DNA from: Dyadobacter crusticola DSM 16708
Lineage (GTDB): Bacteria > Bacteroidota > Bacteroidia > Cytophagales > Spirosomataceae
Direction of reading: 5' to 3'
DNA: 64,000 nucleotides
Assembly (NCBI RefSeq): GCF_000701505.1
Contig: NZ_JNJB01000004.1
Coordinates: 62,001-126,000 of the forward strand
Within the stretch, counting starts at the first letter, position 1. Each line of letters opens with the position of its first letter. Under the pieces are notes generated by a model. The model saw only the letters and a list, made by a program, of their open reading frames with translations, ran no database searches and was not told the DNA's origin. Positions 18,801-25,355 of the stretch are shown here, one piece after another. Position numbers and translations under genes: made by a program.

Positions 18801-20427
18801 TCACTTACAAAAGACACTGACCCAGCAGCTTAACCTCCATGTTGAGGAAAGAACGAGAGAGCTGACCAGTGCCAATATCGGTCTTGAAAGGGCCAATGCC
18901 GAACTGAGGCGGACGGCCGCCCGGCTGCGCAGCGTACTGAACGGTGTACCAGCCGCACTGATGTTAATGGAAGCCGTGTATTCGCCTGAGGGGGAAGTTG
19001 TTGATTTTATTACTTCCATTTACAACGACGTGGCGCTAGAACTCACCGGAATGAGCGAGGCGGATCTGACAGAAAAATCGCTGCTGCAATGGTATCCTGA
19101 CTTCCGCGAAACTGGGCTGTTTGACCTTTATACAGAAGTACTTACAACAGGAAACACCGCCTATCGCGAAGTGAGCGGGATGCGGATTGCACCTGAAAGA
19201 ACAGCCGCCTTCCTGATCACAAGACAAGTGGACCTGGCAGGAATCGTAATAACTATTCTGGATATCACTGACCGCAAACAGGCAGAAACGAAACTGGTCC
19301 AGACTGCCGAGAGTTTACAGGCTGTGCTCAACAGCTCACCTGCTTCTATCGGTTTTTTCAAAGGGATTTACGAGGGTGATGAGCCTGTTGATTTCAGACT
19401 GGCAGTGTGTAATGAGAAGTTTGCAGCAGGTCTGGGCAAGCGCGTCGGCGAACTGTTAGGAATGCTTGCTTCTGAGCTTTATTCGGCAGAAAAGGTAAAA
19501 ACAATGACGGAGGTCCTTGCCAGAAAAGAGTACCGCTATGAAGAGATAGTCACCGAAGAACCTGAACGTAAATGGGCAGGTGTATCCATATCCCAGCACG
19601 ACCACGGTGTGGCGATCACCGAGCTGGACATCAGCTTGTTGAAAGAAGCGAAAATGCATCAGGACGAGCTAATCGAGCGGCTGAACGGTTCAGTTGAAAT
19701 GATTGAGTCGCTTTCTGTGGTAAAAGAATATGTGCGCCAGCGGGGATCTTTCCTTCGCTCGACCTTTCACGACCTGCGCGGCAGCTTTGGTATTATCAGT
19801 GGGGCAGCTTCGCTCATGAATATCATGGAGACTGAGGAAGATAAAAGGAAGACAGTCGATATGCTCCAGCGTAACCTCGGGCATGTTACGCAAATGATGA
19901 ACCAGCTGCTGGATTTTGCAAGGCTTGAATCGGGAGAGGAAAAACTGGAATTAGCGAGGGCCGACGCATCCCAGTTGTTGGGGGAGTTGTGTGATGGTTC
20001 TTCCCCAATGGCGGCATCCAAAAATCTCTGGCTTAGATATGAAGGGCCAGCCAAACTGCTGATTGACGGGGATTCAGTAAAGATCAGGCGCATTGCTCAA
20101 AATCTCCTGCTGAATGCGATCCGGTATACTGCCACCGGCGGCGTGCTTGTGAGCTGGAAGGAAATCGACTTTCGTGGCAATGCAGGCTGGCAGTTCAGCA
20201 TTTCGGACACTGGAACCGGGATTTCCGCTCAGCTGATCAGTCGGATCTTGGGAGATGAGAATGAGGAAAATCAACAGAAAAAGGGCACCGGAAAGAAAGA
20301 AAACAACGGAGAAGGCATCGGACTGTTTATTGTAAAGCACCTGATCAGGCTGCTCCAGGGAGATTTGCAGGTCAGTAGTAGCGAAGCGGGTACAACCTTT
20401 GTAGTTACTCTTCCAAAAACGTATTAA
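15886..20427 (+). CDS. CheB-CheR-multi-PAS hybrid histidine kinase
   Basis: This 1513-residue cytoplasmic protein joins several signalling modules. Residues 15-200 are a CheB methylesterase domain with Ser27 (GGSAGG), His54 (IQHLSPEF) and Asp146 (GLASDGTLG), without a receiver domain. Residues 230-490 are a CheR methyltransferase (TSFFRDEQT, WVTACSTGQEAYSIAM, FATDLSETAI, VTCRNLLIYLD). Residues 640-730 form a coiled coil rich in SNEELQSxNEE repeats. About four PAS-type domains span 740-1260. The transmitter has phospho-acceptor FHDLRGS near 1295, N-box NLLLNAIRYT, G1 DTGTGIS and G2 GEGIGLFIV. No chemoreceptor gene is nearby, so the methylation target is unknown. Receivers flank it on both sides. 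Confidence 0.93.
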   Translation: MSENADNGYVNLVPGSGPVPVVAIGGSAGGQQAVTELLQHLPPDTGLAFVYIQHLSPEFESRLSSILSKVTKMKVVEATPLMQVSPNHLYIIPPNKGMEIIDGVLVLVPRKPRPHIHLPIDQFFISLAERQKDGAIGIVLSGLASDGTLGLKAIKVAGGITFAQDESAEFAEMPQSAISEGVVDMVLSPKDIAAELVRLSQHADVFKLTHEAQESIEEDSTDKDLAKILAFVKSSAGMDFGNYKKSTIRRRIIRRMLLYKLDKLSQYMAYLKQHPAEAMILYNDLLINVTSFFRDEQTMDYLKKQILPAIIKNKNPGDPIRLWVTACSTGQEAYSIAMIIMEILGERTASIPIQIFATDLSETAIAKARVGVYTQSEVKDVSVRRLDRFFTKTDEHYRINKPVRDLCVFAPHNLLTDPPFSRLDMVTCRNLLIYLDDMLQKKALATFHYSLNPGGVLVLGKSEAVGSSPSHFSQIEKEYKVFARKNNTVARIPSDISIKRNSFVIDTKTSTSKSQEMLPPQDLDKLVDTWLLNNFVPPSIIVDQDMEILQFRGSTSLYLEHATGKASLNLSKMARPSLVFELRNAIHKARKTSQPASKSGLEVIVDGVVHYVEIKAVPITNSANQHLFLILFEESKEHPAALGFVEMEADKRVLMLEAELAALRQDMHSIIEEQEASNEELQSANEEIVSSNEELQSINEELETSKEEIESANEELQTINQELQVRNDQLSESYDYSEAILDTINEATLVLDDQLRIKVANKAFYRVFRTNAESTVGSTIYELGNRKLDFSGFRELMHNLVSRNAPITGFEVKLEVNSGDERIMLINARKVLLHRKQTILLVFEDNTEHQKAQNLLKERQQWFEELVDNATAMIRVSQPDGKVNYLNKAWLDFTGQSYEKEKGHILAESMHPEDQDWYKALSVKSMNDRSPYTAEYRLRRGDGEYQWVLENTKPMFSAEGFFSGYIATCTNIHLQKTLTQQLNLHVEERTRELTSANIGLERANAELRRTAARLRSVLNGVPAALMLMEAVYSPEGEVVDFITSIYNDVALELTGMSEADLTEKSLLQWYPDFRETGLFDLYTEVLTTGNTAYREVSGMRIAPERTAAFLITRQVDLAGIVITILDITDRKQAETKLVQTAESLQAVLNSSPASIGFFKGIYEGDEPVDFRLAVCNEKFAAGLGKRVGELLGMLASELYSAEKVKTMTEVLARKEYRYEEIVTEEPERKWAGVSISQHDHGVAITELDISLLKEAKMHQDELIERLNGSVEMIESLSVVKEYVRQRGSFLRSTFHDLRGSFGIISGAASLMNIMETEEDKRKTVDMLQRNLGHVTQMMNQLLDFARLESGEEKLELARADASQLLGELCDGSSPMAASKNLWLRYEGPAKLLIDGDSVKIRRIAQNLLLNAIRYTATGGVLVSWKEIDFRGNAGWQFSISDTGTGISAQLISRILGDENEENQQKKGTGKKENNGEGIGLFIVKHLIRLLQGDLQVSSSEAGTTFVVTLPKTY

Positions 20428-20441
20428 CCAGTGAAACCGGG

Positions 20442-20457
20442 TGGCATAAGTTGAACA
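20442..20457 (+). promoter_or_regulatory. TGGCAY-type element before response regulator
   Basis: TGGCATAAGTTGAACA lies 31 bases before the ATG at 20489. The TGGCAT half fits the recurring element; the second half is weak. Confidence 0.35.
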
Positions 20458-20488
20458 ATGTAGTCTCGGAGGCGAAAATATAACTGAT

Positions 20489-20926
20489 ATGATTAGAGAA
20501 ATGTACATTGTCGACGACAATCCCGACTACCACTTTCTGCTGTACAAAGCTTTTAAACAATTCGGCGGACAGTACGCGATGAAATTTTTCGAAGACGGTA
20601 AAGTGCTGCACCGCCACCTGAACACGCTCATCACTCAGGAAAAGAGTGATCAGCTGCCGGGGTTGATCATCGTAGACCTGAACATGCCAGGCATGAACGG
20701 ACTTGACCTCCTTAAAGCCCTCCGACAGCAAAGAGCCCAAGCCGATACCTACCTCAACGAAATTCCTGTAGTTGTCATGAGCAGTGAGACACGCACGGAC
20801 AAAATCCATCAGTGTTACCAGTTCGGCGCAGACGCGTACGTTGTTAAGCCGATGGAGTTCGAAAATCTCAAAAATACTTTGCAGGGAATCTGCAATTTCT
20901 GGCTGGGCAGGGTTACTGTGAAGTGA
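20489..20926 (+). CDS. Single-domain response regulator (CheY-like)
   Basis: A 145-residue receiver: MYIVDDNPDYHFLLYKAF acidic pocket, phospho-acceptor Asp in IIVDLNMPGMNG, Ser in VVVMSSETRT and Lys in YVVKPMEF. There is no output domain. It lies 61 bp downstream of the CheB-CheR-PAS kinase on the same strand and is its most likely phosphoryl acceptor. A strong hairpin at 21025-21051 follows. Confidence 0.9.
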   Translation: MIREMYIVDDNPDYHFLLYKAFKQFGGQYAMKFFEDGKVLHRHLNTLITQEKSDQLPGLIIVDLNMPGMNGLDLLKALRQQRAQADTYLNEIPVVVMSSETRTDKIHQCYQFGADAYVVKPMEFENLKNTLQGICNFWLGRVTVK

Positions 20927-21024
20927 ACCTGCATATTCAGCTGCAAAATTATGCGAACGCTATTGAATTGAAATGACGTTCGAATCCGCTGATGAAGTTT
21001 ATCTACAATTAATACAGCACAATT

Positions 21025-21051
21025 CCTGCTCGTTTTGGCTAAACGAGCAGG
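21025..21051. terminator. Hairpin between convergent genes
   Basis: CCTGCTCGTTT and AAACGAGCAGG form a perfect 11-bp stem around TGGCT, between the receiver gene ending at 20926 and the DUF4142 gene ending at 21066. It is placed to serve both strands; U tracts are poor. Confidence 0.6.
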
Positions 21052-21065
21052 AAATGGTAGTTAAC

Positions 21066-21593
21066 TTATTTGTGCGACGCCGACGAGTTGCTGGAATGTT
21101 TGAACAGTTCCTCGGCCATTTCGAGATGGTGCTTCAATGCCGGAATTTTGGTATCCGCCCATTTTTTCAATTCATTATCCTGCCCTTTATTAGACTCGGT
21201 CTGAAACAAACCGATCGTTTGTTCGTGTGAAGCGATCATCATATTCATGTAAAGCATATCAAATTGCTCGCCTTTCATCGCTGCGAGACTATCGTACTGC
21301 TGCTTTGCTGCCCTACCCAGTTCAGCAGGCACCTGGATCTGCTTCTTTTTGGCGAGTGCTTTTAGCTCATCATTTACTTTGGAGTGGTCTTTCACCATCA
21401 TTTTACCATATTCCTTTACTTTCGGAGAAACACCGTTTTTCGCAGCCAGATTACCCAGCTGTACTTCGAGCATACCTCCCTCGGCAGCTTTCATGACAAA
21501 TTCCTGGTCCGGCGATTCAAGTTGTAGGTCCGACAATGCTGCCAGCATGACCACTGCGGTGAGGCAACTTGCCCATATGATAATCGTCTTCAT
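21066..21593 (-). CDS. DUF4142 family secreted protein
   Basis: The 175-residue product has a hydrophobic N-terminal signal segment followed by the DUF4142 helical domain: DQEFVMKAAEGGMLEVQLG, MMVKDHSKVNDELKALA, YMNMMIASHEQTIGLF and PALKHHLEMAEEL. The fold is a ferritin-like four-helix bundle of unknown role, common in stress regions and expected in the periplasm or outer envelope. No lipobox is seen, unlike its two paralogues at 24425 and 50006. A TGGCATACATTTTTAG element lies 43 bp upstream of the start. Confidence 0.86.
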   Translation of the reverse strand: MKTIIIWASCLTAVVMLAALSDLQLESPDQEFVMKAAEGGMLEVQLGNLAAKNGVSPKVKEYGKMMVKDHSKVNDELKALAKKKQIQVPAELGRAAKQQYDSLAAMKGEQFDMLYMNMMIASHEQTIGLFQTESNKGQDNELKKWADTKIPALKHHLEMAEELFKHSSNSSASHK

Positions 21594-21635
21594 AAATGTT
21601 TGGTTTGAATGTTAATGAGTTAGCGAGCGCTAAGG

Positions 21636-21651
21636 CTAAAAATGTATGCCA
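21636..21651 (-). promoter_or_regulatory. TGGCAY-type element before DUF4142 gene
   Basis: Minus-strand TGGCATACATTTTTAG, almost identical to the element at 24363-24378 in front of another DUF4142 gene. Confidence 0.5.
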
Positions 21652-21692
21652 ATGCGGCGATTATATCTGCAAGCCGAACCGGCTAAAAGGAA

Positions 21693-21746
21693 GCGGCCCG
21701 ATTATGCGTCCCACGTTTTCAAACTGGTTATGCATAATCAGGCCGC
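21693..21746. terminator. Possible stem-loop downstream of small membrane protein gene
   Basis: GCGGCC..GATTATGC (from 21693) pairs with GCATAATC..GGCCGC (to 21746), with a one-base mismatch and a loop of about 22 bases. It is downstream of the minus-strand gene ending at 21768. No clear U tract is present. Confidence 0.4.
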
Positions 21747-21767
21747 ATTGCCTGGTGTGTCTGACTA

Positions 21768-22022
21768 CTAGTTATGATCGGCAGCGTCGTGGCCTTCTAG
21801 TTTTACAATCTTGTTGTAAGTTCCCAACAGGAGGAATGGCGCCGCCCACTGCCCTACAAACAATGCAGTATGTTTCCTTCCCAGGATTTTCAATGTAAGT
21901 GACGCTCCCATTGATGCAATGGCAGCCCATAAAAAGATGTCCGAAGGCAACTTGGCGGTTTGCTCCTCGATTGCTTCTGCTACTTTTCCTTCGCGGTGTT
22001 GCGGATTGATTTGATCTTTCAT
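21768..22022 (-). CDS. Small membrane protein, function unknown
   Basis: An 84-residue product from ATG 22022: a hydrophilic N-terminus (MKDQINPQHREGKVAEAIEE) and two hydrophobic segments (DIFLWAAIASMGASLTLKIL and FVGQWAAPFLLLGTYNKIV), with a His/Asp-rich tail. I do not recognise a named family. The in-frame ATG at 22103 would place the recurring promoter-like element inside the gene, so 22022 is preferred. It is transcribed alone between stress-type genes. Confidence 0.72.
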   Translation of the reverse strand: MKDQINPQHREGKVAEAIEEQTAKLPSDIFLWAAIASMGASLTLKILGRKHTALFVGQWAAPFLLLGTYNKIVKLEGHDAADHN

Positions 22023-22067
22023 ATCTGTTGATTTAAACCTGCACTCGTTTGCAGGCACCCGGTTTGA

Positions 22068-22083
22068 ACAAAAAATTGTTCCA
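22068..22083 (-). promoter_or_regulatory. TGGAAC-type element before small membrane protein
   Basis: Minus-strand TGGAACAATTTTTTGT, 46 bases before the ATG at 22022. Confidence 0.45.
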
Positions 22084-22189
22084 ATGACCTTTACATTTCC
22101 CATTTCCCATTCAAATGGCTACAACCTGCGGTTCTAAGTGGAACAGTTTTTTCTCTTCTCAGCCCAAATCACACTCTTCACAGCACCGT

Positions 22190-22915
22190 ATGACCACACT
22201 TTCCAGAACTTGCCTCGCAGCACTTTTCAGTTTGTTTGCGTGCAGCCCCTCTTTTGCCCAATTGACGATTTTTAATGTTTCTTCATCAGACATTGCCGAC
22301 GCACGCCAGATCAGTATCCAGCAGCAGTTTGAGATTAACGACCAGATCGAATCTTCTACCACACTTACCTACGGTCTCGGAAAAGGCTGGGAAGCCGGGC
22401 TTAACCTCCTTAATGTAGATTACAATTATAAAACGAGGCATTTTGAGGTAAATGATACCACAACAGCACTTCCATTCGCGCCGCTCCTGCTGGCTAATGC
22501 ACAAAAATCCTTTGAACTGAACGAGCATTTTTCTACCGGTCTCGGGGCAGTTGCGGGCACAAACCTTACCGGCGGGCACGGACACAGATTTGTTTATTAC
22601 GGATATGCCAATCTACTCGCCAAAGTGGGAAGCCGCGATCAGTACCAGTTTGTGGCAGGTCCGTACATTAGTAATCACCGTTACCTCAGCGATGGTCCGG
22701 TTTATGGCGTTCAAAGCGGAGTGGATCTTGGATTTTGGTATAAAAGAGTCCACTTTCTAGCAGACTGGATCTCCGGGTCACATAACAAGGGGCGACTTAC
22801 CGCAGGGATCGAAATTTTCATAGCAGAGCGTTTCCCGCTTTCACTCGGCTGGCAACGCGCCAATTCCGACGGCTCGCAAGCTGCAGTCTTGCAGTTAACG
22901 ATTTTACCCAAATAA
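22190..22915 (+). CDS. Outer-membrane beta-barrel protein, function unknown
   Basis: From ATG 22190 the 241-residue product has a signal peptide (MTTLSRTCLAALFSLFACSP, cleavage after SFA) and a body of alternating beta strands with aromatic belts, ending in VLQLTILPK. Repeated YGLGKGWEAGLNLL, FSTGLGAVAGTNL and SGVDLGFWYKRVHFLADW segments look like barrel strands. The in-frame ATG at 22115 adds 25 residues not resembling a signal peptide. Substrate or role cannot be told. The following gene starts 34 bp later and may be co-transcribed. Confidence 0.72.
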   Translation: MTTLSRTCLAALFSLFACSPSFAQLTIFNVSSSDIADARQISIQQQFEINDQIESSTTLTYGLGKGWEAGLNLLNVDYNYKTRHFEVNDTTTALPFAPLLLANAQKSFELNEHFSTGLGAVAGTNLTGGHGHRFVYYGYANLLAKVGSRDQYQFVAGPYISNHRYLSDGPVYGVQSGVDLGFWYKRVHFLADWISGSHNKGRLTAGIEIFIAERFPLSLGWQRANSDGSQAAVLQLTILPK

Positions 22916-22949
22916 GTGTAAATATTCCCGATCTTCTTACAAACCCGTC

Positions 22950-23621
22950 ATGAAAACAGCCGAACCAAAACATTCCTTCTTTTATCGCAACAGTCTGAGC
23001 ATTGTATTCATCACCTTGTTTCTGGTGACCCTCGTAGCGCAGGCGGTGACCGGCTGGCACGAGCACAATTCGGAGCTCGAAAAAGACAATGCGGCCGGGA
23101 TCGCCTTTACAGCTTACCTGCAAAGCGGCCACTTTATCTCTGCTACTTTTGAAAATTTTGAAAGTGAATTTTTGCAAATGGCCCTGTACGTGGTACTCAC
23201 GGTGGGACTGCGTCAGAAAGGCTCGGCAGAATCCAAGTCGCTGGATGAAAAAGAAGAGGTAGACCGCGAACCGCGGCCGGGAAAAGATGCGCCCTGGGCA
23301 GTCAACAAAGGCGGGTGGATATTGAAAATTTATGAGAATTCATTGTTCCTGCTCTTCCTGATCTTGTTCCTGATCAGCTGGGTACTACACTTCTACGGTA
23401 GCTGGGTTGATCATAATGTGCAGAATATAGCTTCGGGAAAAGCACCAGATACAGTTGGCGAGTATTTAATGCAGGCTACTTTCTGGTTTGAAACCCTCCA
23501 GAACTGGCAAAGTGAATTTCTGTCGATTGCCAGCATTGTGGTATTCACCATTTTCCTCCGCCAGAAAGGTTCACCCGAGTCGAAGCCGGTAGACGCCCCC
23601 GACTCGGAAACCGGCAAATGA
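22950..23621 (+). CDS. Duplicated membrane protein, DUF6766-like
   Basis: The 223-residue product has two similar halves. Each has a transmembrane segment, a GWHEHN or GSWVDHN motif, an F(E/Q)(N/T)xxSEFL segment, a second transmembrane helix and then LRQKGSxESK. The first half covers about residues 9-90 and the second about 122-212. The repeat indicates an internal gene duplication. I associate it with the DUF6766 family, with moderate certainty. The conserved His residues suggest metal or proton handling, but no function is known. It lies 34 bp after a beta-barrel gene. Confidence 0.65.
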   Translation: MKTAEPKHSFFYRNSLSIVFITLFLVTLVAQAVTGWHEHNSELEKDNAAGIAFTAYLQSGHFISATFENFESEFLQMALYVVLTVGLRQKGSAESKSLDEKEEVDREPRPGKDAPWAVNKGGWILKIYENSLFLLFLILFLISWVLHFYGSWVDHNVQNIASGKAPDTVGEYLMQATFWFETLQNWQSEFLSIASIVVFTIFLRQKGSPESKPVDAPDSETGK

Positions 23622-23629
23622 AGGGTAAG

Positions 23630-24103
23630 TTATGCTACTGAGGGGTACGAAGCTGCGGTATCTTCCGCGGTTTCGGCAAACTCCTCGGCCAGCATATCAC
23701 CCAGCTCGGCTAGCTGGGTGATATGTGCCTGACAAGCTAATGCTGCCTCGCTTTCCTCATCCAGGTGCGCGAGCAGAGGTTCGTAAGCGTTAATCAGAAT
23801 CTTCTGCTCCTCAATCAGCTGCGAAAGTAGTTTCGCCAGATCTTCTCCGTCCACTTCCCTGTCGTTTTTGCTCTTTGTAATACTGGCAAGATCTCCGTCA
23901 TTCAAATTGCATTTGACAGTCTCGTAAAGCTCCCCTATCTCCTTTTTATACACCAGTGAGATCATATAGCCGTTACTGCAGGTCCTGCGCAGCCGCGCTG
24001 AGATTTCAAGCCCCATTACCGATCTAAAAAGCTCCTCCTGCTTTTTCATCAACCTCCAAACCCGGGCTATACATTTGACGATATCCTTTGAATTATCCGA
24101 CAT
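23630..24103 (-). CDS. Hypothetical helical protein
   Basis: A 157-residue soluble, mostly alpha-helical and acidic protein (MSDNSKDIVKCIARVWRLMK; C-terminus rich in Glu and Ala). Helices near 10-40, 45-70, 85-115 and 118-145 would fit a four-helix bundle such as ferritin-like stress proteins, but no diagnostic metal ligands are visible. No family recognised. It converges on the DUF6766-like gene with an 8-bp gap. Confidence 0.6.
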   Translation of the reverse strand: MSDNSKDIVKCIARVWRLMKKQEELFRSVMGLEISARLRRTCSNGYMISLVYKKEIGELYETVKCNLNDGDLASITKSKNDREVDGEDLAKLLSQLIEEQKILINAYEPLLAHLDEESEAALACQAHITQLAELGDMLAEEFAETAEDTAASYPSVA

Positions 24104-24179
24104 GGTACTGTAAAATGATACTTCCCAGCCGGTATTCAGCCGGAGACTGGGATAAGCGAAATGAATAAAAACGTTGATT

Positions 24180-24257
24180 TTAAACCTTTTTTGATCTCAG
24201 ATAGAGAACCAACCCGACCACGATGGCCACGACAAGAATACCTATGGGTACAAGCAT
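24180..24257 (-). CDS. Possible 25-residue single-pass membrane peptide
   Basis: ATG 24257 to TAA 24180 encodes MLVPIGILVVAIVVGLVLYL followed by RSKKV. This is a clean transmembrane helix with a basic cytoplasmic end, typical of tiny bacterial membrane proteins. No family or ribosome-binding evidence supports it beyond composition. Confidence 0.35.
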   Translation of the reverse strand: MLVPIGILVVAIVVGLVLYLRSKKV

Positions 24258-24362
24258 ATCACACGATGTTTAAGTCCGTCCATAAATTTTCCAGCGACGC
24301 CCTTATAAAAACCATGCCAAGATCGCTTCCACACAGGTGGGAAGTGGGGATGTCAGAGTTGC

Positions 24363-24378
24363 TGGCATACATTTTTAT
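24363..24378 (+). promoter_or_regulatory. TGGCAY-type element before DUF4142 lipoprotein
   Basis: TGGCATACATTTTTAT, 46 bases before the ATG at 24425, shares 15 of 16 bases with the element of the DUF4142 gene at 21066-21593. Confidence 0.5.
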
Positions 24379-24424
24379 AACCGACCGCGAAAATTTATCA
24401 ACAACAAACTTAAAAATGCATCTT

Positions 24425-24982
24425 ATGAAAAAGTTGAAATTGATGTTAATGCTTGCAGCCGGAATGTTCGTAGCCGTTTCCTGTAATGATGATGACGATG
24501 ACAATGTGGGGACTACAGTACCCGAAGCCGACAGGATGTTTGTGGTAAATGCGGCAGATGGTGGCATGTTTGAGGTGAGAGCAGGAGAACTTGCCGTAGC
24601 CAAAGGCGACAGCACTAAAACAGGTATGGTGATGGGAACGGATACAATGAGCGTCAAATCCTTTGGACGAATGATGATCACCGACCACACCAAAGCGAAT
24701 AATGAACTGAAAGGACTTGCGGAACCGAAAAGAGTGGAAATCCCGACCACATTAAGTGCGGCAAAACAAAAAATGCTGGATAGTCTGAACACCGCTACCG
24801 GCGCTGCATTCAACATGATGTATGTGCGGATGATGGTGGTTTCTCACAAGGAAACAGTTTCGCTATTTGAGAAACAATCCAATACCGGCCAGGATGCTGA
24901 GCTGAAATCATGGGCTTCACAGAAGCTGCCTGTTTTGAGGCACCACCTGGAAATGGCAGAAATGATGCAGGATGAAATGTAA
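24425..24982 (+). CDS. DUF4142 family lipoprotein
   Basis: From ATG 24425 (or 24416) the 185-residue product starts with a lipoprotein signal peptide (MKKLKLMLMLAAGMF, lipobox VAVSC) and an Asp-rich tether NDDDDDN. The DUF4142 domain follows: DRMFVVNAADGGMFEVRAG, MMITDHTKANNELKGLA, YVRMMVVSHKETVSLF and LPVLRHHLEMAEMM. Compared with its paralogues it has an insert of about 12 residues (DSTKTGMVMGTDTM). Location is probably the periplasmic face of a membrane. Upstream in-frame codons from 24161 are disregarded because the signal peptide would be internal. Confidence 0.86.
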   Translation: MKKLKLMLMLAAGMFVAVSCNDDDDDNVGTTVPEADRMFVVNAADGGMFEVRAGELAVAKGDSTKTGMVMGTDTMSVKSFGRMMITDHTKANNELKGLAEPKRVEIPTTLSAAKQKMLDSLNTATGAAFNMMYVRMMVVSHKETVSLFEKQSNTGQDAELKSWASQKLPVLRHHLEMAEMMQDEM

Positions 24983-25002
24983 GGTGCTTTTTTTAAACAA
25001 GA

Positions 25003-25269
25003 ATGATCATGGAAAACGATAAAGCACAATCAGATAAAGCACAATCCGATAAGGAAAGGGTTCTGAAAAATGACCCCACTTCGGGCGGGCGTAATGGCAC
25101 CGACAACTTCAATGACGACGAGGTGGACGATTACGGGATTGACTACAGTGCACCTGATGCCGAAGAGCAGCTCGAAGCCCGCATTACCAACAAAGGAGGA
25201 CGCGGGCCCAATAGCGGCGACAGGAACCCCAATGACGAATACGATGACAAGTTCGAGGACAATAAATAG
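25003..25269 (+). CDS. Small acidic hydrophilic protein
   Basis: An 88-residue, strongly acidic and probably disordered product (MIMENDKAQSDKAQSDKERV; ends DDKFEDNK). KAQSD is directly duplicated at residues 7-16, and the matching DNA carries a near-exact 15-bp tandem copy. Gly, Asn and Asp make up much of the rest. It lies 20 bp after the DUF4142 gene on the same strand. No family recognised; composition resembles stress-related hydrophilic proteins. Confidence 0.6.
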   Translation: MIMENDKAQSDKAQSDKERVLKNDPTSGGRNGTDNFNDDEVDDYGIDYSAPDAEEQLEARITNKGGRGPNSGDRNPNDEYDDKFEDNK

Positions 25270-25284
25270 GAGCTATTATTTTAT

Positions 25285-25314
25285 CCTGCATTCAGGCGCC
25301 CGCCTGAATGCAGG
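25285..25314. other. Perfect 14-bp stem-loop upstream of glgX
   Basis: CCTGCATTCAGGCG (25285-25298) and CGCCTGAATGCAGG (25301-25314) are perfect complements around CC. No U tract follows on either strand, so it may be a processing or stability hairpin. An alternative glgX ATG at 25308 lies within its 3' arm. Confidence 0.6.
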
Positions 25315-25355
25315 ACCTCAAAAGACAATTTATTAACCCGGTTTTTCAAAATATC

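Larger units (their letters stand above)
24104..24424. other. 321-bp intergenic stretch
   Basis: It holds a possible hairpin CCCAGCCGG...CCGGAGACTGGG (about 24125-24150), a possible 25-codon minus-strand gene at 24180-24257 and a TGGCAY-type element at 24363-24378. The plus-strand frame open from 24161 into the DUF4142 gene is not protein-like upstream of 24425. Confidence 0.55.

Noticed and set aside
17788..18804. Minus-strand 338-codon open frame
   Set aside because: It is antisense to the coiled-coil and PAS part of the CheB-CheR kinase; composition is that of a shadow frame.
24161..24424. N-terminal extension of the DUF4142 lipoprotein
   Set aside because: The lipoprotein signal peptide at 24425 would be internal, and the region contains the promoter-like element.
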